NCBI RefSeq assembly: GCF_003002065.1
Contig: NZ_PVZG01000024.1
Coordinates: 1-64,000 of the forward strand
Source: Pseudosporangium ferrugineum
GTDB taxonomy: Bacteria > Actinomycetota > Actinomycetes > Mycobacteriales > Micromonosporaceae
Direction of reading: 5' to 3'
DNA length: 64,000 bases
Shown piece after piece: positions 1 to 8,176 of this stretch; position 1 is the first letter of the stretch, and each line of letters opens with the position of its first letter. The translations under genes were made by a program, and so were the position numbers. A model generated the notes under the pieces. It searched no databases. It saw only the letters and a program-made list of their open reading frames with translations, and was not told the origin of the DNA.

Positions 1-136
1 CAAAACCACCGACGTCACCCACTCCCAAATCGTCGAACTCATCACCTCCGGCCGCAGCGGAAACCTCGGCCTGCCCCCCGAGAAACCGGCCGCCGCCGGT
101 TTCGTCGACATCACGCCTCCGGGAGCAGACGCATGA
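1..136 (+). CDS. Sugar ABC transporter ATP-binding protein, C-terminal end (partial)
   Basis: Only the last 44 codons lie in the window, reading in frame from base 2 to a TGA at 134-136. The piece has a leader-like stretch THSQIVELITSG and an Ala/Pro-rich tail, as at the end of RbsA/XylG-type double ATPases. It carries no catalytic motif, so the assignment rests on the translationally coupled permease that follows (4-base ATGA overlap at 133-136). The protein would hydrolyse ATP at the inner face of the membrane to drive sugar import. Confidence 0.6.
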   Translation, partial: KTTDVTHSQIVELITSGRSGNLGLPPEKPAAAGFVDITPPGADA

Positions 137-1386
137 CGACCATGACCACATCCAGCGGACCGGTCCAGGTGGTCAAGCCGACGTTCGCCGGCCACCTGCA
201 CGATTACTGGGGCCGGGTACGCGGCGGCGACATCGGCAGCCTCCCCGCCATCCTCGGGCTCGTGGTGCTGTGCCTCATCTTCGGCGTCGCGCGGCCGAGC
301 TTCTTCAGCGCGACGAACTTCGCCAACCTCTTCTCGCAGGGCGCGGCGGTCATCTTCATCGCCATGGGCCTGGTCTTCGTCCTGCTGCTCGGCGAGATCG
401 ACCTCTCCGCCGGCTTCGCGAGCGGGGTCTGCGCCGCGGTCATGGCGATCCTGACCACCAACCACGGGTGGAACTGGTACACCGCGATCCCGATGGCCCT
501 GCTCACCGGCCTGGCGATCGGCTTCACGCTGGGCTTCCTGGTGGCGAAGGTCGGCATCCCGTCGTTCGTCGTGACCCTGGCCGCGTTCCTCGCCTTCCAG
601 GGCATCCTGCTGATGCTGCTCGAGGGCGGCAAGAACATCTCGATCCGCGACACGTTCGTGCTCTCGCTCTCCAACAAGAACATGCCGGTCGGCGTCAGCT
701 GGGTGCTGGCGATCGCCACGGTCGCCGCGTACGCCGCGACGCAATTCCTGCGGGTCCGCAGCCGGGCCTCCCGCGGCCTGGTCACCGACCCGATGGGTAT
801 CGTGCTGGCACGGATCGCGGCGCTGGCCGTACTACTGCTGGCGGCGGTCGCCGTACTGACCCAGGAGCGCAGCATCAATCCGCTGATCATCTCGGTGAAG
901 GGTGTGCCCATCGTGGCCCCGATCATCGCCGTGGTGCTGGTCGTGTGGACCTTCGTGCTGGGCCGCACCACGTACGGGCGGCACGTCTACGCCGTGGGCG
1001 GCAACACCGAGGCCGCCCGCCGCGCGGGCATCCCGGTCGACCGGATCCGCATCTCGGTCTTCGTCATCGGCTCGTTCATGGCGGCCATCGGCGGCATCGT
1101 CGCCGCCAGCCGGCAGAACTCGGTCGACCCGAACTCGGGCGGCAGCAACGTGCTGCTCTACGCAGTCGGCGCGGCCGTCATCGGCGGCACCAGCCTGTTC
1201 GGCGGCAAGGGCAAGATGATCAACGCGGTGATCGGCGGCGCGGTCATCGCCGTCATCGACAACGGCATGGGCCTGATGGGCTACAGCTCCGGCACGAAGT
1301 TCGTGGTGACCGGCCTGATCCTGCTCCTCGCCGCCAGCGTCGACGCGCTCTCGCGCCGCCGGGCAGCCGCCACCGGAAACCGATGA
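133..1386 (+). CDS. Sugar ABC transporter permease (XylH/RbsC type)
   Basis: A 417-residue integral membrane permease of the branched-chain/ribose family, predicted to form the channel of a monosaccharide importer. Hydrophobic segments run from about residue 35 to the end. The conserved cytoplasmic stretch GGNTEAARRAGI (about residues 291-302), before the motif block AAIGGIVAASR, is typical of RbsC/XylH. At 417 residues it is longer than RbsC (about 320) and matches the XylH branch, which has extra helices in the middle. The ATG start overlaps the stop of the upstream ATPase (ATGA), and its own stop overlaps the ROK regulator start, so the three genes form one transcript. The substrate is inferred as xylose or a related pentose, not shown. 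Confidence 0.88.
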   Translation: MTTMTTSSGPVQVVKPTFAGHLHDYWGRVRGGDIGSLPAILGLVVLCLIFGVARPSFFSATNFANLFSQGAAVIFIAMGLVFVLLLGEIDLSAGFASGVCAAVMAILTTNHGWNWYTAIPMALLTGLAIGFTLGFLVAKVGIPSFVVTLAAFLAFQGILLMLLEGGKNISIRDTFVLSLSNKNMPVGVSWVLAIATVAAYAATQFLRVRSRASRGLVTDPMGIVLARIAALAVLLLAAVAVLTQERSINPLIISVKGVPIVAPIIAVVLVVWTFVLGRTTYGRHVYAVGGNTEAARRAGIPVDRIRISVFVIGSFMAAIGGIVAASRQNSVDPNSGGSNVLLYAVGAAVIGGTSLFGGKGKMINAVIGGAVIAVIDNGMGLMGYSSGTKFVVTGLILLLAASVDALSRRRAAATGNR

Positions 1387-2567
1387 GGGCCGGACCCAGC
1401 CAAGAGGAGGTCCGGCGGCACAACCTGGGGACGCTGCTCCGATACGTACACATTCATGGGGCTACGTCCCGGGCCGAGCTCACCACCAAGCTGGGCCTCA
1501 ACCGCAGCACCATCGGCGCGCTGACCGCGGACCTCACCGCCGCGGGACTCGTCACCGAGAAGGCACCACGGGGCACCGGCCGGGCCGGGCGACCATCACT
1601 GGTCGTCCGGCCCGAGTCGTCGACGGTGTACGCGTACGCGCTCAACATCGAGGTGGACCGGCTGCGCGCCGCCCGGGTCGGCCTCGGCGGGCGGATCCTC
1701 GACCGGCGGGAGGCGCCCCGACCGCGCGGCATGCAGGTGGTCGACGCGGTGCAGCCGCTCGCCGCCTTCCTCGACGAGATGCGCCGGGACGTGCCGGCCG
1801 GCGCCCGCTACGTCGGCGCCGGCCTGGCCATCGCCGGCATGGTCCGCCGCGCGGACGGCATGGTCCGGCTCGCCCCCACCATCGGCTGGGTCGAGGAGCC
1901 CGTCGGCGAGGCGCTGGTCGAGGAGATCGGCGACGTCGGGCCGTTGATCGTCGGCAACATCGCCGACGTCTCCGCCCTGGTCGAGCACAACCGGGGCGCG
2001 GCGGCCGGCCGGGACAACGTCATCTACCTGTACGGCGACGTCGGCGTCGGCGCGGGCATCATCGTCGGCGGCCGGCGGATCACCGGGCACGGCGGCTACG
2101 GCGGCGAGGTCGGGCACATGGTGGTGAACCCGTACGGCCGCCCGTGCAGCTGCGGCTCGCGCGGCTGCTGGGAGACCGAGATCGGGGAGTATCCGCTGCT
2201 CAGGATGGCCGGGCGGGAGGACCGCAGCGGCCGCGAGGCGGTCCTCGGCGTGGTCGAGGCGGCGATGCGCGGCGACTGGGTGGCCCAGCAGGCGGTGCGC
2301 CACGTGGGCCAGTGGCTCGGCCTCGGCGTCGGCAACCTGGTCAACATCTTCAACCCCGAGGCGATCATCTTCGGCGGCACCCTGCGCGACATCTACCTGG
2401 TCGCCGCCGCCCAGATCCGGTCGCGCCTCACCGAGGTGGCGCTGCCCGCCTGCCGGGAGAACATCCGCCTGCGTACGCCGGAGCTCGGCACCGACGCCGG
2501 CCTGCTCGGTGCGGCGGAGCTGGCCTTCGAACGTCTGCTGGAGGACCCGGTGGGCAGCGCGGGTTAA
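1383..2567 (+). CDS. ROK family transcriptional regulator
   Basis: A 394-residue repressor of the NagC/XylR (ROK) class. The N-terminus (about residues 10-75) is a winged helix-turn-helix with the signature TSRAELTTKLGLNRSTIG. The rest is a sugar-kinase-like fold with the glycine loop GDVGVGAGII and the ROK zinc motif CSCGSRGCWE (about residues 257-266). I chose the ATG at 1383, which overlaps the permease stop (ATGA), rather than much longer upstream in-frame extensions that only mirror the permease. Context suggests it senses the sugar imported by the adjoining transporter and controls that operon. The ligand is unknown. Confidence 0.9.
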   Translation: MRAGPSQEEVRRHNLGTLLRYVHIHGATSRAELTTKLGLNRSTIGALTADLTAAGLVTEKAPRGTGRAGRPSLVVRPESSTVYAYALNIEVDRLRAARVGLGGRILDRREAPRPRGMQVVDAVQPLAAFLDEMRRDVPAGARYVGAGLAIAGMVRRADGMVRLAPTIGWVEEPVGEALVEEIGDVGPLIVGNIADVSALVEHNRGAAAGRDNVIYLYGDVGVGAGIIVGGRRITGHGGYGGEVGHMVVNPYGRPCSCGSRGCWETEIGEYPLLRMAGREDRSGREAVLGVVEAAMRGDWVAQQAVRHVGQWLGLGVGNLVNIFNPEAIIFGGTLRDIYLVAAAQIRSRLTEVALPACRENIRLRTPELGTDAGLLGAAELAFERLLEDPVGSAG

Positions 2568-2570
2568 AGT
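2565..2570 (+). promoter_or_regulatory. -10 hexamer TAAAGT, leaderless start of the DUF1707 locus
   Basis: TAAAGT lies 6 nt before the GTG at 2577, and there is no purine-rich Shine-Dalgarno between them. This is the spacing expected when transcription begins at the start codon. No clear -35 was seen. Confidence 0.4.
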
Positions 2571-2576
2571 GCCCGC

Positions 2577-2844
2577 GTGAGCATGCGCGCTTCCGACGAG
2601 GACCGGCAGCGGGTGGTGGCCGCGCTCGAAACGGCACACCGGCGCGGGCCGGCTGACCCTCGACGAGTTCGCGCAGCGGGCCGGCCTGGCCGCCGGGGCC
2701 CGGACGCTGGACGAGCTCGCCGCCGTGGTCAGCGACCTGCCGGCCGAACAGCCCGAGGAGCGGCAGCGGCGCGAGTTCCTGCTGCTGCTCGCGGTCGCGC
2801 TCGTCACCCTTGTTCTGCTGGGTGCGTACCTGGCCCTGCGCTAG
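2577..2844 (+). pseudogene. DUF1707 (SHOCT-like) membrane protein, frameshifted
   Basis: The first 25 codons from GTG 2577 (or ATG 2583) encode the start of a DUF1707 domain, MRASDEDRQRVVAALETAHR. Near 2645-2650 the frame changes: one extra base in gggccgg separates this from frame +1, which continues RLTLDEFAQRAGLAAG, then a single C-terminal membrane helix LLLLAVALVTLVLLGAYL, ending at TAG 2842-2844. With one base removed, the gene would give a normal protein of about 88 residues. Causes could be a real frameshift, an assembly error or, less likely, programmed frameshifting. The 3' end overlaps the convergent ABC gene by 41 bp. Confidence 0.7.
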
Positions 2845-4588
2845 ACCCGACCGGCGGCGCGCCGTGCCAGGAGTCCCACAGGGCCGCGTACGAGCCGCCG
2901 GCCGCGACCAGCTCGTCGTGCGAGCCCAGCTCGGTGATCCGCCCGTCCTCGACCACCGCCACCCGGTCCGCGTCGTGCGCGGAGAAGAGCCGGTGTGCGA
3001 TGGCGATGACCGTACGCCCCCGCAGCACCGCGGCCAGCGACTGCTCGAGGTCCCGGGCGGCCCGCGGGTCCAGCATCGCGGTCGCCTCGTCGAGCACCAG
3101 CGTGTGCGGGTCGGCCAGCACCAGCCGGGCCAGCGCCACCTGCTGCGACTGGGCCGCCGACAGGTTCACGCCACCCGCGCCCACCACGGTGTCCAGGCCG
3201 TCGGGCAGCGCATCGGCCCACTTCAGGGCGTGTACGGCGGCGAGCGCCTCGCGGACGTCGGCCGGCGACGAACCGGGCCGGACCATGGCGATGTTGTCGC
3301 GCAGCGTACCCATGAAGACGTGGTGTTCCTGGCTGACCAGGGCGACCTCGGTGCGCAGCCGGTGCAGCGGCAGCCCGGCGAGCGCCACCCCGCCGACGGT
3401 GATCGACCCGCCGCCCGGGGCGTGCACCCCGGCGAGGAGCCGGCCCAGCGTGGACTTGCCGGCCCCGGACGGCCCGACGATCGCCAGCCGCTCCCCCGGC
3501 GCGATCCGCAGGTTGATGCCGTGCAGCACCTCCCGCCCCTCGACGTAGGAGAAGCGGACGTTCTCGGCGACGATCTCCGCGCCGCGCGGGGTGCGCTGCG
3601 ACGGCACCGGCGAGCCGAACGAGACGCCCAGCAGGCGGGCGAGCGAGGCCGCGCCGACCTGGAGCTCGTCGAGCCAGCCGAGGAAGCGGTCGATCGGGTC
3701 GACCAGCATCTGGGAGTACAGCACGGCGGCGGTGACCTGGCCGAGGCTGACCCAGCCGTGCAGGTAGAACCAGCCGCCGAGCAGCAGCGTGCCGACCACC
3801 GGCAGCACGTAGCCGACCTCGATCGACGGCATCCACACCGTCCGCAGGTACAGCGTGTACCGCTCGGTGGCCCACGAACGCCGCAGGTCGGCATCCGTAC
3901 GCCGGATCCGCTGCCGCTGCCGGCGCAGCGCGTCGATCGTCCGCGCCCCCTCGACCGTCTCCGCGAGACCGTCGGTGACCTGCGAGTACGCCGCGTTCTG
4001 CCGGAGATAGCCACCGGCGGCGCGGCGCAGGTACCACCGCGTCGACCAGGTCAGCACCGGCACGGCGATCAGCAGCGGCAGCGCGAGCAGCGGGCTGACC
4101 AGGATCAGGGCGCCGACCGCCAGCGAGGCGGTGATCGCCGCGATCAGCGTCTCGGGCGCCGCGAAACGCAGGCACCGCGACAGCGCGTCGACGTCCCGGG
4201 ACGTGCGGGTGAGCAGGTCACCCGTGCCCGCCCGCTCGACCGTCGACAGCGGGATGGTCAGCACCCGGTCGACGAACTCCTCGCGCAGCTCGGCCAGGAT
4301 CTGCTCGCCGAGCCGGGCCGACGCCAGGTACGCGAACCGCACGAGCACCGCCTGCACCAGCACGAAGGCGGCGATCGTGGCGGCGATGCGGTCCACCGTA
4401 CGGACGCCGGCGTCGTGCTGGATCGATTCGACCAGCTCGCCGAGCAGGCGCGGCCCGACCAGTCCGGTCATGGCGGCCAGGGCGTGCAGGGCCACGGTCG
4501 TGACGAGGGCGCGCGGATGCCGGCGGAACAGATCGCGGGCGTACCGGCGCACCTGGCGGGTGTCCGCCACCGGGAGCGCGTTGCTCAC
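2804..4588 (-). CDS. ABC exporter half-transporter, catalytically competent half
   Basis: A 594-residue TMD-NBD half-transporter of the MsbA/LmrC type. Six membrane helices occupy about residues 1-320. The ATPase domain has an intact Walker A GPSGAGKSTL (about 371-380), Walker B LVLDEAT (about 496) and H-loop IAHRL (about 528). Its signature is LSAAQSQQ instead of LSGGQ. The GTG start overlaps the stop of the upstream half-transporter (GTGA), so the two are cotranslated and should form a heterodimer: its Walker motifs pair with the good FSGGQ of the partner to make the single working ATP site. The exported substrate (drug, lipid or peptide) cannot be told from sequence. Confidence 0.9.
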   Translation of the reverse strand: MSNALPVADTRQVRRYARDLFRRHPRALVTTVALHALAAMTGLVGPRLLGELVESIQHDAGVRTVDRIAATIAAFVLVQAVLVRFAYLASARLGEQILAELREEFVDRVLTIPLSTVERAGTGDLLTRTSRDVDALSRCLRFAAPETLIAAITASLAVGALILVSPLLALPLLIAVPVLTWSTRWYLRRAAGGYLRQNAAYSQVTDGLAETVEGARTIDALRRQRQRIRRTDADLRRSWATERYTLYLRTVWMPSIEVGYVLPVVGTLLLGGWFYLHGWVSLGQVTAAVLYSQMLVDPIDRFLGWLDELQVGAASLARLLGVSFGSPVPSQRTPRGAEIVAENVRFSYVEGREVLHGINLRIAPGERLAIVGPSGAGKSTLGRLLAGVHAPGGGSITVGGVALAGLPLHRLRTEVALVSQEHHVFMGTLRDNIAMVRPGSSPADVREALAAVHALKWADALPDGLDTVVGAGGVNLSAAQSQQVALARLVLADPHTLVLDEATAMLDPRAARDLEQSLAAVLRGRTVIAIAHRLFSAHDADRVAVVEDGRITELGSHDELVAAGGSYAALWDSWHGAPPVGSSAGPGTHPAEQG

Positions 4589-6276
4589 TCGCGGAGCACC
4601 GTCCTTGCGTAGGCGAAGCTGCCGTCCAGCAGCTCGCGATGGGTTCCCTCGGCGACCACGGCGCCGTCCTCGACGTAGATCACGTGGTCGGCGCGGTCCA
4701 GCACCAGCGGGCTGGTGGAGCAGACGACGGTCGTGCGGCCGGTGCGCGCCGCCGGAAGCCGGTCGGCGATGCGGGCCTCGGTGTGCGCGTCCACCGCGCT
4801 GGTCGGCTCGACCAGGACGAGGATCTCCGGGTCGGCGACCAAGGCCCGGGCCAGCCGCAACCGCTGCTGCTGGCCCCCGGAGAAGCTGCGCCCGCGCTCG
4901 GCGACCTCGCTGTCCAGGCCCTCGGGCAGCGCCTCCACGACGTCGGTCGCGGAGGCCGCGGCGAGCGCCGCCGGCGCCCGGCCGGTCCGATCCGGATCGA
5001 GATCGTCACGCAGCGGCCCGGAGAACAGCCGGGCGTCGTTGTCGGCGATCAGGATCCGCTCCCGCACGGTCGCCAGATCAAGATCTTTCAGCGGTACGCC
5101 GGCCAGCGTCGTCCCCGCGCCCGAGGCCGTGCAGTGGCCCAGCCGGTCCGCGATGGCGACCGCCTCGGCGGGAAGGGCGGCGGCGATCGCCGTGACCATC
5201 CCCGGCCGCACGACGACACCGGACACGGGGTCGACGAGTTCGCCGCCGGCCGGGGCGCGCGCAGGCCGGGACGGGGTGCGCAGGTCCGTGCGGACCCGCA
5301 GCATCGACACGACCCGGCGGCTGGACACGTGCCCCCGGGTGAGCTTATCGATCGTCTCGGTGAGCTGGCGCAGCGGGGAGACGAGGAAGGCGGCATACCC
5401 GTAGAAGGAGACCAGCTGCCCGACGGTGATCCGCCCGTCGATGGCGAAGCGGGCGCCCAGCCACGTGACCAGGACCAGGAAGATGCCGGGCAGCAGCACC
5501 TGCGCCGCGTCCAGCAGCGCCTCCACCCGGGCGACGTGCAGCCCGGCGGCCCGCAGCGTCTGCGACTCGGCGCGATAGCGCTCCGACATCACCGGTTCGC
5601 CGCCGACGCCGCGCAGCACCCGCAGGCCGCCGACCAGGTCGGTGGCCCGGCCGGTGAGCCGGCCCTGCTGCTCCCGGTACGCCTGCTGGCGGCGGTGCAG
5701 CGGCCGGATGAGCAGGCTGACGACGGCCATCAGCAGCGGGATGCCGAGCACCACCACGAGCCCCAGCGGCACGGACGTGAACAGCAGGATCGTGGTGACG
5801 GTGATGACGGCGACGACCGAGCCGACGCCCCGGGCGGTGATGTCGATGGCGTTGCCGATGTGCGTGATGTCGGCCGTACCGATGGCCACGACCTCGCCGG
5901 CGTCCAGCCGGCGGGGCAGCGCGACCCCGAGCCGCCCGGCCTGCCGCACGGTGACCTGCACCGTGCGGTACGCCGAGGACAGCCAGTTGAACACGGCCCG
6001 CCGGTGCCGCAGCAGGCCGGCGCCGGTCTGGAGCAGGCCCACGCCGAACAGGACCATGCCCCAGATCAGCAGCTGGCGGTCGTCGCGGTGGGTCAGGCCG
6101 GCATCGATCGCCTTGCCGATGACGGCGGGTACGAACGCCTGGCAGACCATCCACACGACCGCGAAGAAGATCGCGGCGCTGACGGATACCCAGGCGCGCC
6201 GGGCGAGCCAGCCCAGATATCGGGTGGCGGACCGGTGATCGGGGGAGCCGGGATCGGCGGCGGGCAGATCACGCAT
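4585..6276 (-). CDS. ABC exporter half-transporter with degenerate ATPase domain
   Basis: A 563-residue TMD-NBD protein, partner of the downstream half-transporter. The first 320 residues hold six helices. The ATPase domain keeps a normal signature FSGGQQQR (about residue 462) but has lost the P-loop (no GxxGxGKS/T; the site reads AAALPAEAVAIADRLG). It also has LVLVEPTS in place of LVLDEPTS at Walker B and STSPLVL where the H-loop histidine should be. It can therefore only donate its signature to the partner. A distal-loop piece, LVEPTSAVDAHTE, is typical of an actinobacterial subfamily, so the loss is probably ancient rather than decay. Confidence 0.88.
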   Translation of the reverse strand: MRDLPAADPGSPDHRSATRYLGWLARRAWVSVSAAIFFAVVWMVCQAFVPAVIGKAIDAGLTHRDDRQLLIWGMVLFGVGLLQTGAGLLRHRRAVFNWLSSAYRTVQVTVRQAGRLGVALPRRLDAGEVVAIGTADITHIGNAIDITARGVGSVVAVITVTTILLFTSVPLGLVVVLGIPLLMAVVSLLIRPLHRRQQAYREQQGRLTGRATDLVGGLRVLRGVGGEPVMSERYRAESQTLRAAGLHVARVEALLDAAQVLLPGIFLVLVTWLGARFAIDGRITVGQLVSFYGYAAFLVSPLRQLTETIDKLTRGHVSSRRVVSMLRVRTDLRTPSRPARAPAGGELVDPVSGVVVRPGMVTAIAAALPAEAVAIADRLGHCTASGAGTTLAGVPLKDLDLATVRERILIADNDARLFSGPLRDDLDPDRTGRAPAALAAASATDVVEALPEGLDSEVAERGRSFSGGQQQRLRLARALVADPEILVLVEPTSAVDAHTEARIADRLPAARTGRTTVVCSTSPLVLDRADHVIYVEDGAVVAEGTHRELLDGSFAYARTVLRE

Positions 6277-6319
6277 CGCCCTTCGACGTTACGTAACCCT
6301 GCCGTCACGATCCAGAGTG

Positions 6320-6574
6320 TTATCTGTCGACGGGCGTGAAATCCCACACGTGCGGAGAGCGCGCTATGAGGTTTTCCGGAGGCGCGGGAAGGGCAGCCGG
6401 AGTGTTCCGCCACTTCGAAATGACCACAATGCGCAGATCCGTCGAGGAGTAGACCTCGCTCGACACGTGCGAGGGCAGCACCTCCACAGTGGGCAGCGCC
6501 TCGTCGATCACCCAGCTCAGCAGCTCATCGAAGCCGCCCCGCGAGGCGCGTACCTCCCACATGCGTGCGATCAT
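6320..6574 (-). CDS. Small ABM-like (antibiotic biosynthesis monooxygenase fold) protein
   Basis: An 84-residue soluble protein without signal peptide, beginning MIARMWEVRASRGGFDELL and containing SSEVYSSTDLRIVVISKW. The pattern of a short strand, helix, then strands suggests a dimeric alpha+beta barrel like the ABM/EthD stress-response family, but no catalytic residue is diagnostic. It follows tsaD by only 10 bp and precedes the ABC exporter pair on the same strand. Possible roles include a small-molecule oxygenase or a quinone or heme binder. The function is not established. Confidence 0.6.
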   Translation of the reverse strand: MIARMWEVRASRGGFDELLSWVIDEALPTVEVLPSHVSSEVYSSTDLRIVVISKWRNTPAALPAPPENLIARSPHVWDFTPVDR

Positions 6575-6584
6575 GCCTGGCTTC

Positions 6585-7637
6585 CTACCCCGCGACCCTG
6601 ATGGAGGTCAATGACATAGCCGAATCGGCCGGCAGGTCCAGCGGGCTGGGAGCCACGCCGGCGGCGACGAGATGCGAGCCGAGCGCCGCGACCATCGCGC
6701 CGTTGTCGGTGCAGAGCTGAGGCCGGGGTACGCGCACCCGCACGCCCACCTTCGCGGCCCGCTCCTCGGCCAGCAGCCGCAGCCGCGAGTTCGCCGCCAC
6801 CCCACCCCCGATGATCAGCGTCTCCACCCCGTGCTCCCGGCACGCGTCCAGCGCTTTCGCGGTCAGCACGTCGCAGACCGCGTCCTGGAAACTCGCGGCC
6901 ACGTCGGCGACCGGCACCGGCTCCCCGCTGCGCTCCCGGGCCTCCACCCAGCGCGCGACGGCGGTCTTCAGCCCCGAGAACGAGAAGTCGAACCGGTGCG
7001 CGGCAAGATCCTTCGGCGCGGTCAGCCCCCGCGGAAAGGCGATCGCCCGCGGATCCCCGTCCCGCGCCGTACGGTCGATCACCGGCCCGCCCGGAAACCC
7101 CATGCCGAGCAGCCGCGCCACCTTGTCGAAGGCCTCCCCCGCGGCGTCGTCGATCGTGGCACCGAGCGGCGTGACCCCGGCGGTGAGATCGTCGACCAGA
7201 AGAAGGGAGGAATGCCCGCCGGAGACCAGCATCGCCACGGCCGGCTCGGGCAACGGCCCATGCTCCAGCGTGTCCACGGCCACGTGCGCGGCCAGATGAT
7301 TGACGCCGTAGATCGGCTTCTCCGCGGCAAGGGCATACCCCTTGGCGGCGGCCACCCCGACGAGCAACGCCCCGGCAAGCCCCGGCCCCGCGGTCACGGC
7401 GATCGCATCGATGTCGGCGAGGGTGACCCCGGCGTCGTCCAGCGCCCGCTGCATCGTCGGCACGATCGCCTCCAGATGCGCCCGGCTGGCAACCTCGGGC
7501 ACCACCCCACCGAACCGCGCATGCTGCTCGACACTGGACGCCAGCGCATCGGCGAGCAGCGTATGCCCGCGAACGATCCCGACCCCGGTCTCGTCGCAGG
7601 AGGTCTCGATCCCGAGAACCAGAGGCTCGTCAGGCAT
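6585..7637 (-). CDS. tsaD: tRNA N6-adenosine threonylcarbamoyltransferase TsaD
   Basis: TsaD transfers the threonylcarbamoyl group from TC-AMP to A37 of ANN-decoding tRNAs, working with TsaB and TsaE in the cytoplasm. The 350-residue product starts at ATG 7637 with LVLGIETSCDETGVGIV, the ASKHA phosphate loop of the family. The metal-binding pair appears as NHLAAH (HxxxH, with Ala-Ala where Glu-Gly is common). Further motifs are VSGGHSSLLLV and, near the C-terminus, GGGVAANSRLR. Reading upstream of 7637 only adds low-complexity residues. The 110-bp gap to rimI looks like a local duplication. Confidence 0.96.
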   Translation of the reverse strand: MPDEPLVLGIETSCDETGVGIVRGHTLLADALASSVEQHARFGGVVPEVASRAHLEAIVPTMQRALDDAGVTLADIDAIAVTAGPGLAGALLVGVAAAKGYALAAEKPIYGVNHLAAHVAVDTLEHGPLPEPAVAMLVSGGHSSLLLVDDLTAGVTPLGATIDDAAGEAFDKVARLLGMGFPGGPVIDRTARDGDPRAIAFPRGLTAPKDLAAHRFDFSFSGLKTAVARWVEARERSGEPVPVADVAASFQDAVCDVLTAKALDACREHGVETLIIGGGVAANSRLRLLAEERAAKVGVRVRVPRPQLCTDNGAMVAALGSHLVAAGVAPSPLDLPADSAMSLTSIRVAG

Positions 7638-7758
7638 CGCCCACCCCCGGGCGGTTCGGGTCGCCCGTGCGGAGCGCCGCCCAGGGCCCGTGGTTCGCGC
7701 CCCCCGGGCGGTTCGGGTCGCCCGCGCGGGTCGCGGCTCGGGGCTCGTCAGGCATCGC
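7624..7758. repeat. Duplicated rimI-tsaD junction with nested direct repeat
   Basis: The 17-mer ggctcgtcaggcatcgc occurs at 7624-7640 (covering the tsaD start codon) and again at 7742-7758 (covering the rimI stop). Between them a 23-bp direct repeat beginning ccccgggcggttcgggtc occurs at 7645-7667 and 7702-7724. Read on the minus strand, both outer copies are GCGATGCCTGACGAGCC. Confidence 0.8.
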
Positions 7759-8176
7759 GCATCATCACCAGGGCGTCGGTGTTGCTCGGTTGGTAGTAGC
7801 CGCGCCGGATCCCGACGGGCTCGAAGTCGTACGAGGCGTAGAGCTGCTGCGCGGGCCGGTTGTCGACGGCGACCTCCAGCAGCACCTTCCCCGGCCCGGC
7901 CCGCTCCAGCAGGATCTCCAGCAACCGCCGGCCGATCCCCCGCTTCTGCGCCGTACGCCGCACCGCGATGTTCTGCACCCAGCTCTCCTGCTCGTCGACG
8001 ACCGCCAGCCCCGCATACCCGAGAACCGCGTCGTCCTCCCGCGCCACCACGTAGAAGTGCCGCTGCGCCAACTCGTTCCAGAACATGGCCGAGGACCACT
8101 TCTCCGCGCCGAACAGATCCTCCTCGATCGGCAGCACGTCGGCGATGTGCCACCACCGGAACGGCTCGATCTCCAT
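7748..8176 (-). CDS. rimI: Ribosomal protein S18 alanine N-acetyltransferase RimI
   Basis: A 142-residue GNAT acetyltransferase expected to acetylate the N-terminal alanine of ribosomal protein S18. It has the GNAT acetyl-CoA loop with RRTAQKRGIGRRLLE (about residues 75-89) and the C-terminal half-motif NRPAQQLYASYDFEPVG. Its start (ATG 8176) overlaps the tsaB stop by one base (TGATG), so it is coupled to tsaB, and tsaD follows. This tsaB-rimI-tsaD order is standard in Actinobacteria. The gene ends in GCC TGA inside a sequence copied from the tsaD start region. Confidence 0.94.
   Translation of the reverse strand: MEIEPFRWWHIADVLPIEEDLFGAEKWSSAMFWNELAQRHFYVVAREDDAVLGYAGLAVVDEQESWVQNIAVRRTAQKRGIGRRLLEILLERAGPGKVLLEVAVDNRPAQQLYASYDFEPVGIRRGYYQPSNTDALVMMRDA

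Noticed and set aside
2577..3548. A continuous plus-strand frame of 323 codons from the DUF1707 start
   Set aside because: After about 25 codons it leaves the DUF1707 sequence and continues as antisense of the ABC exporter. The frameshift interpretation fits better.
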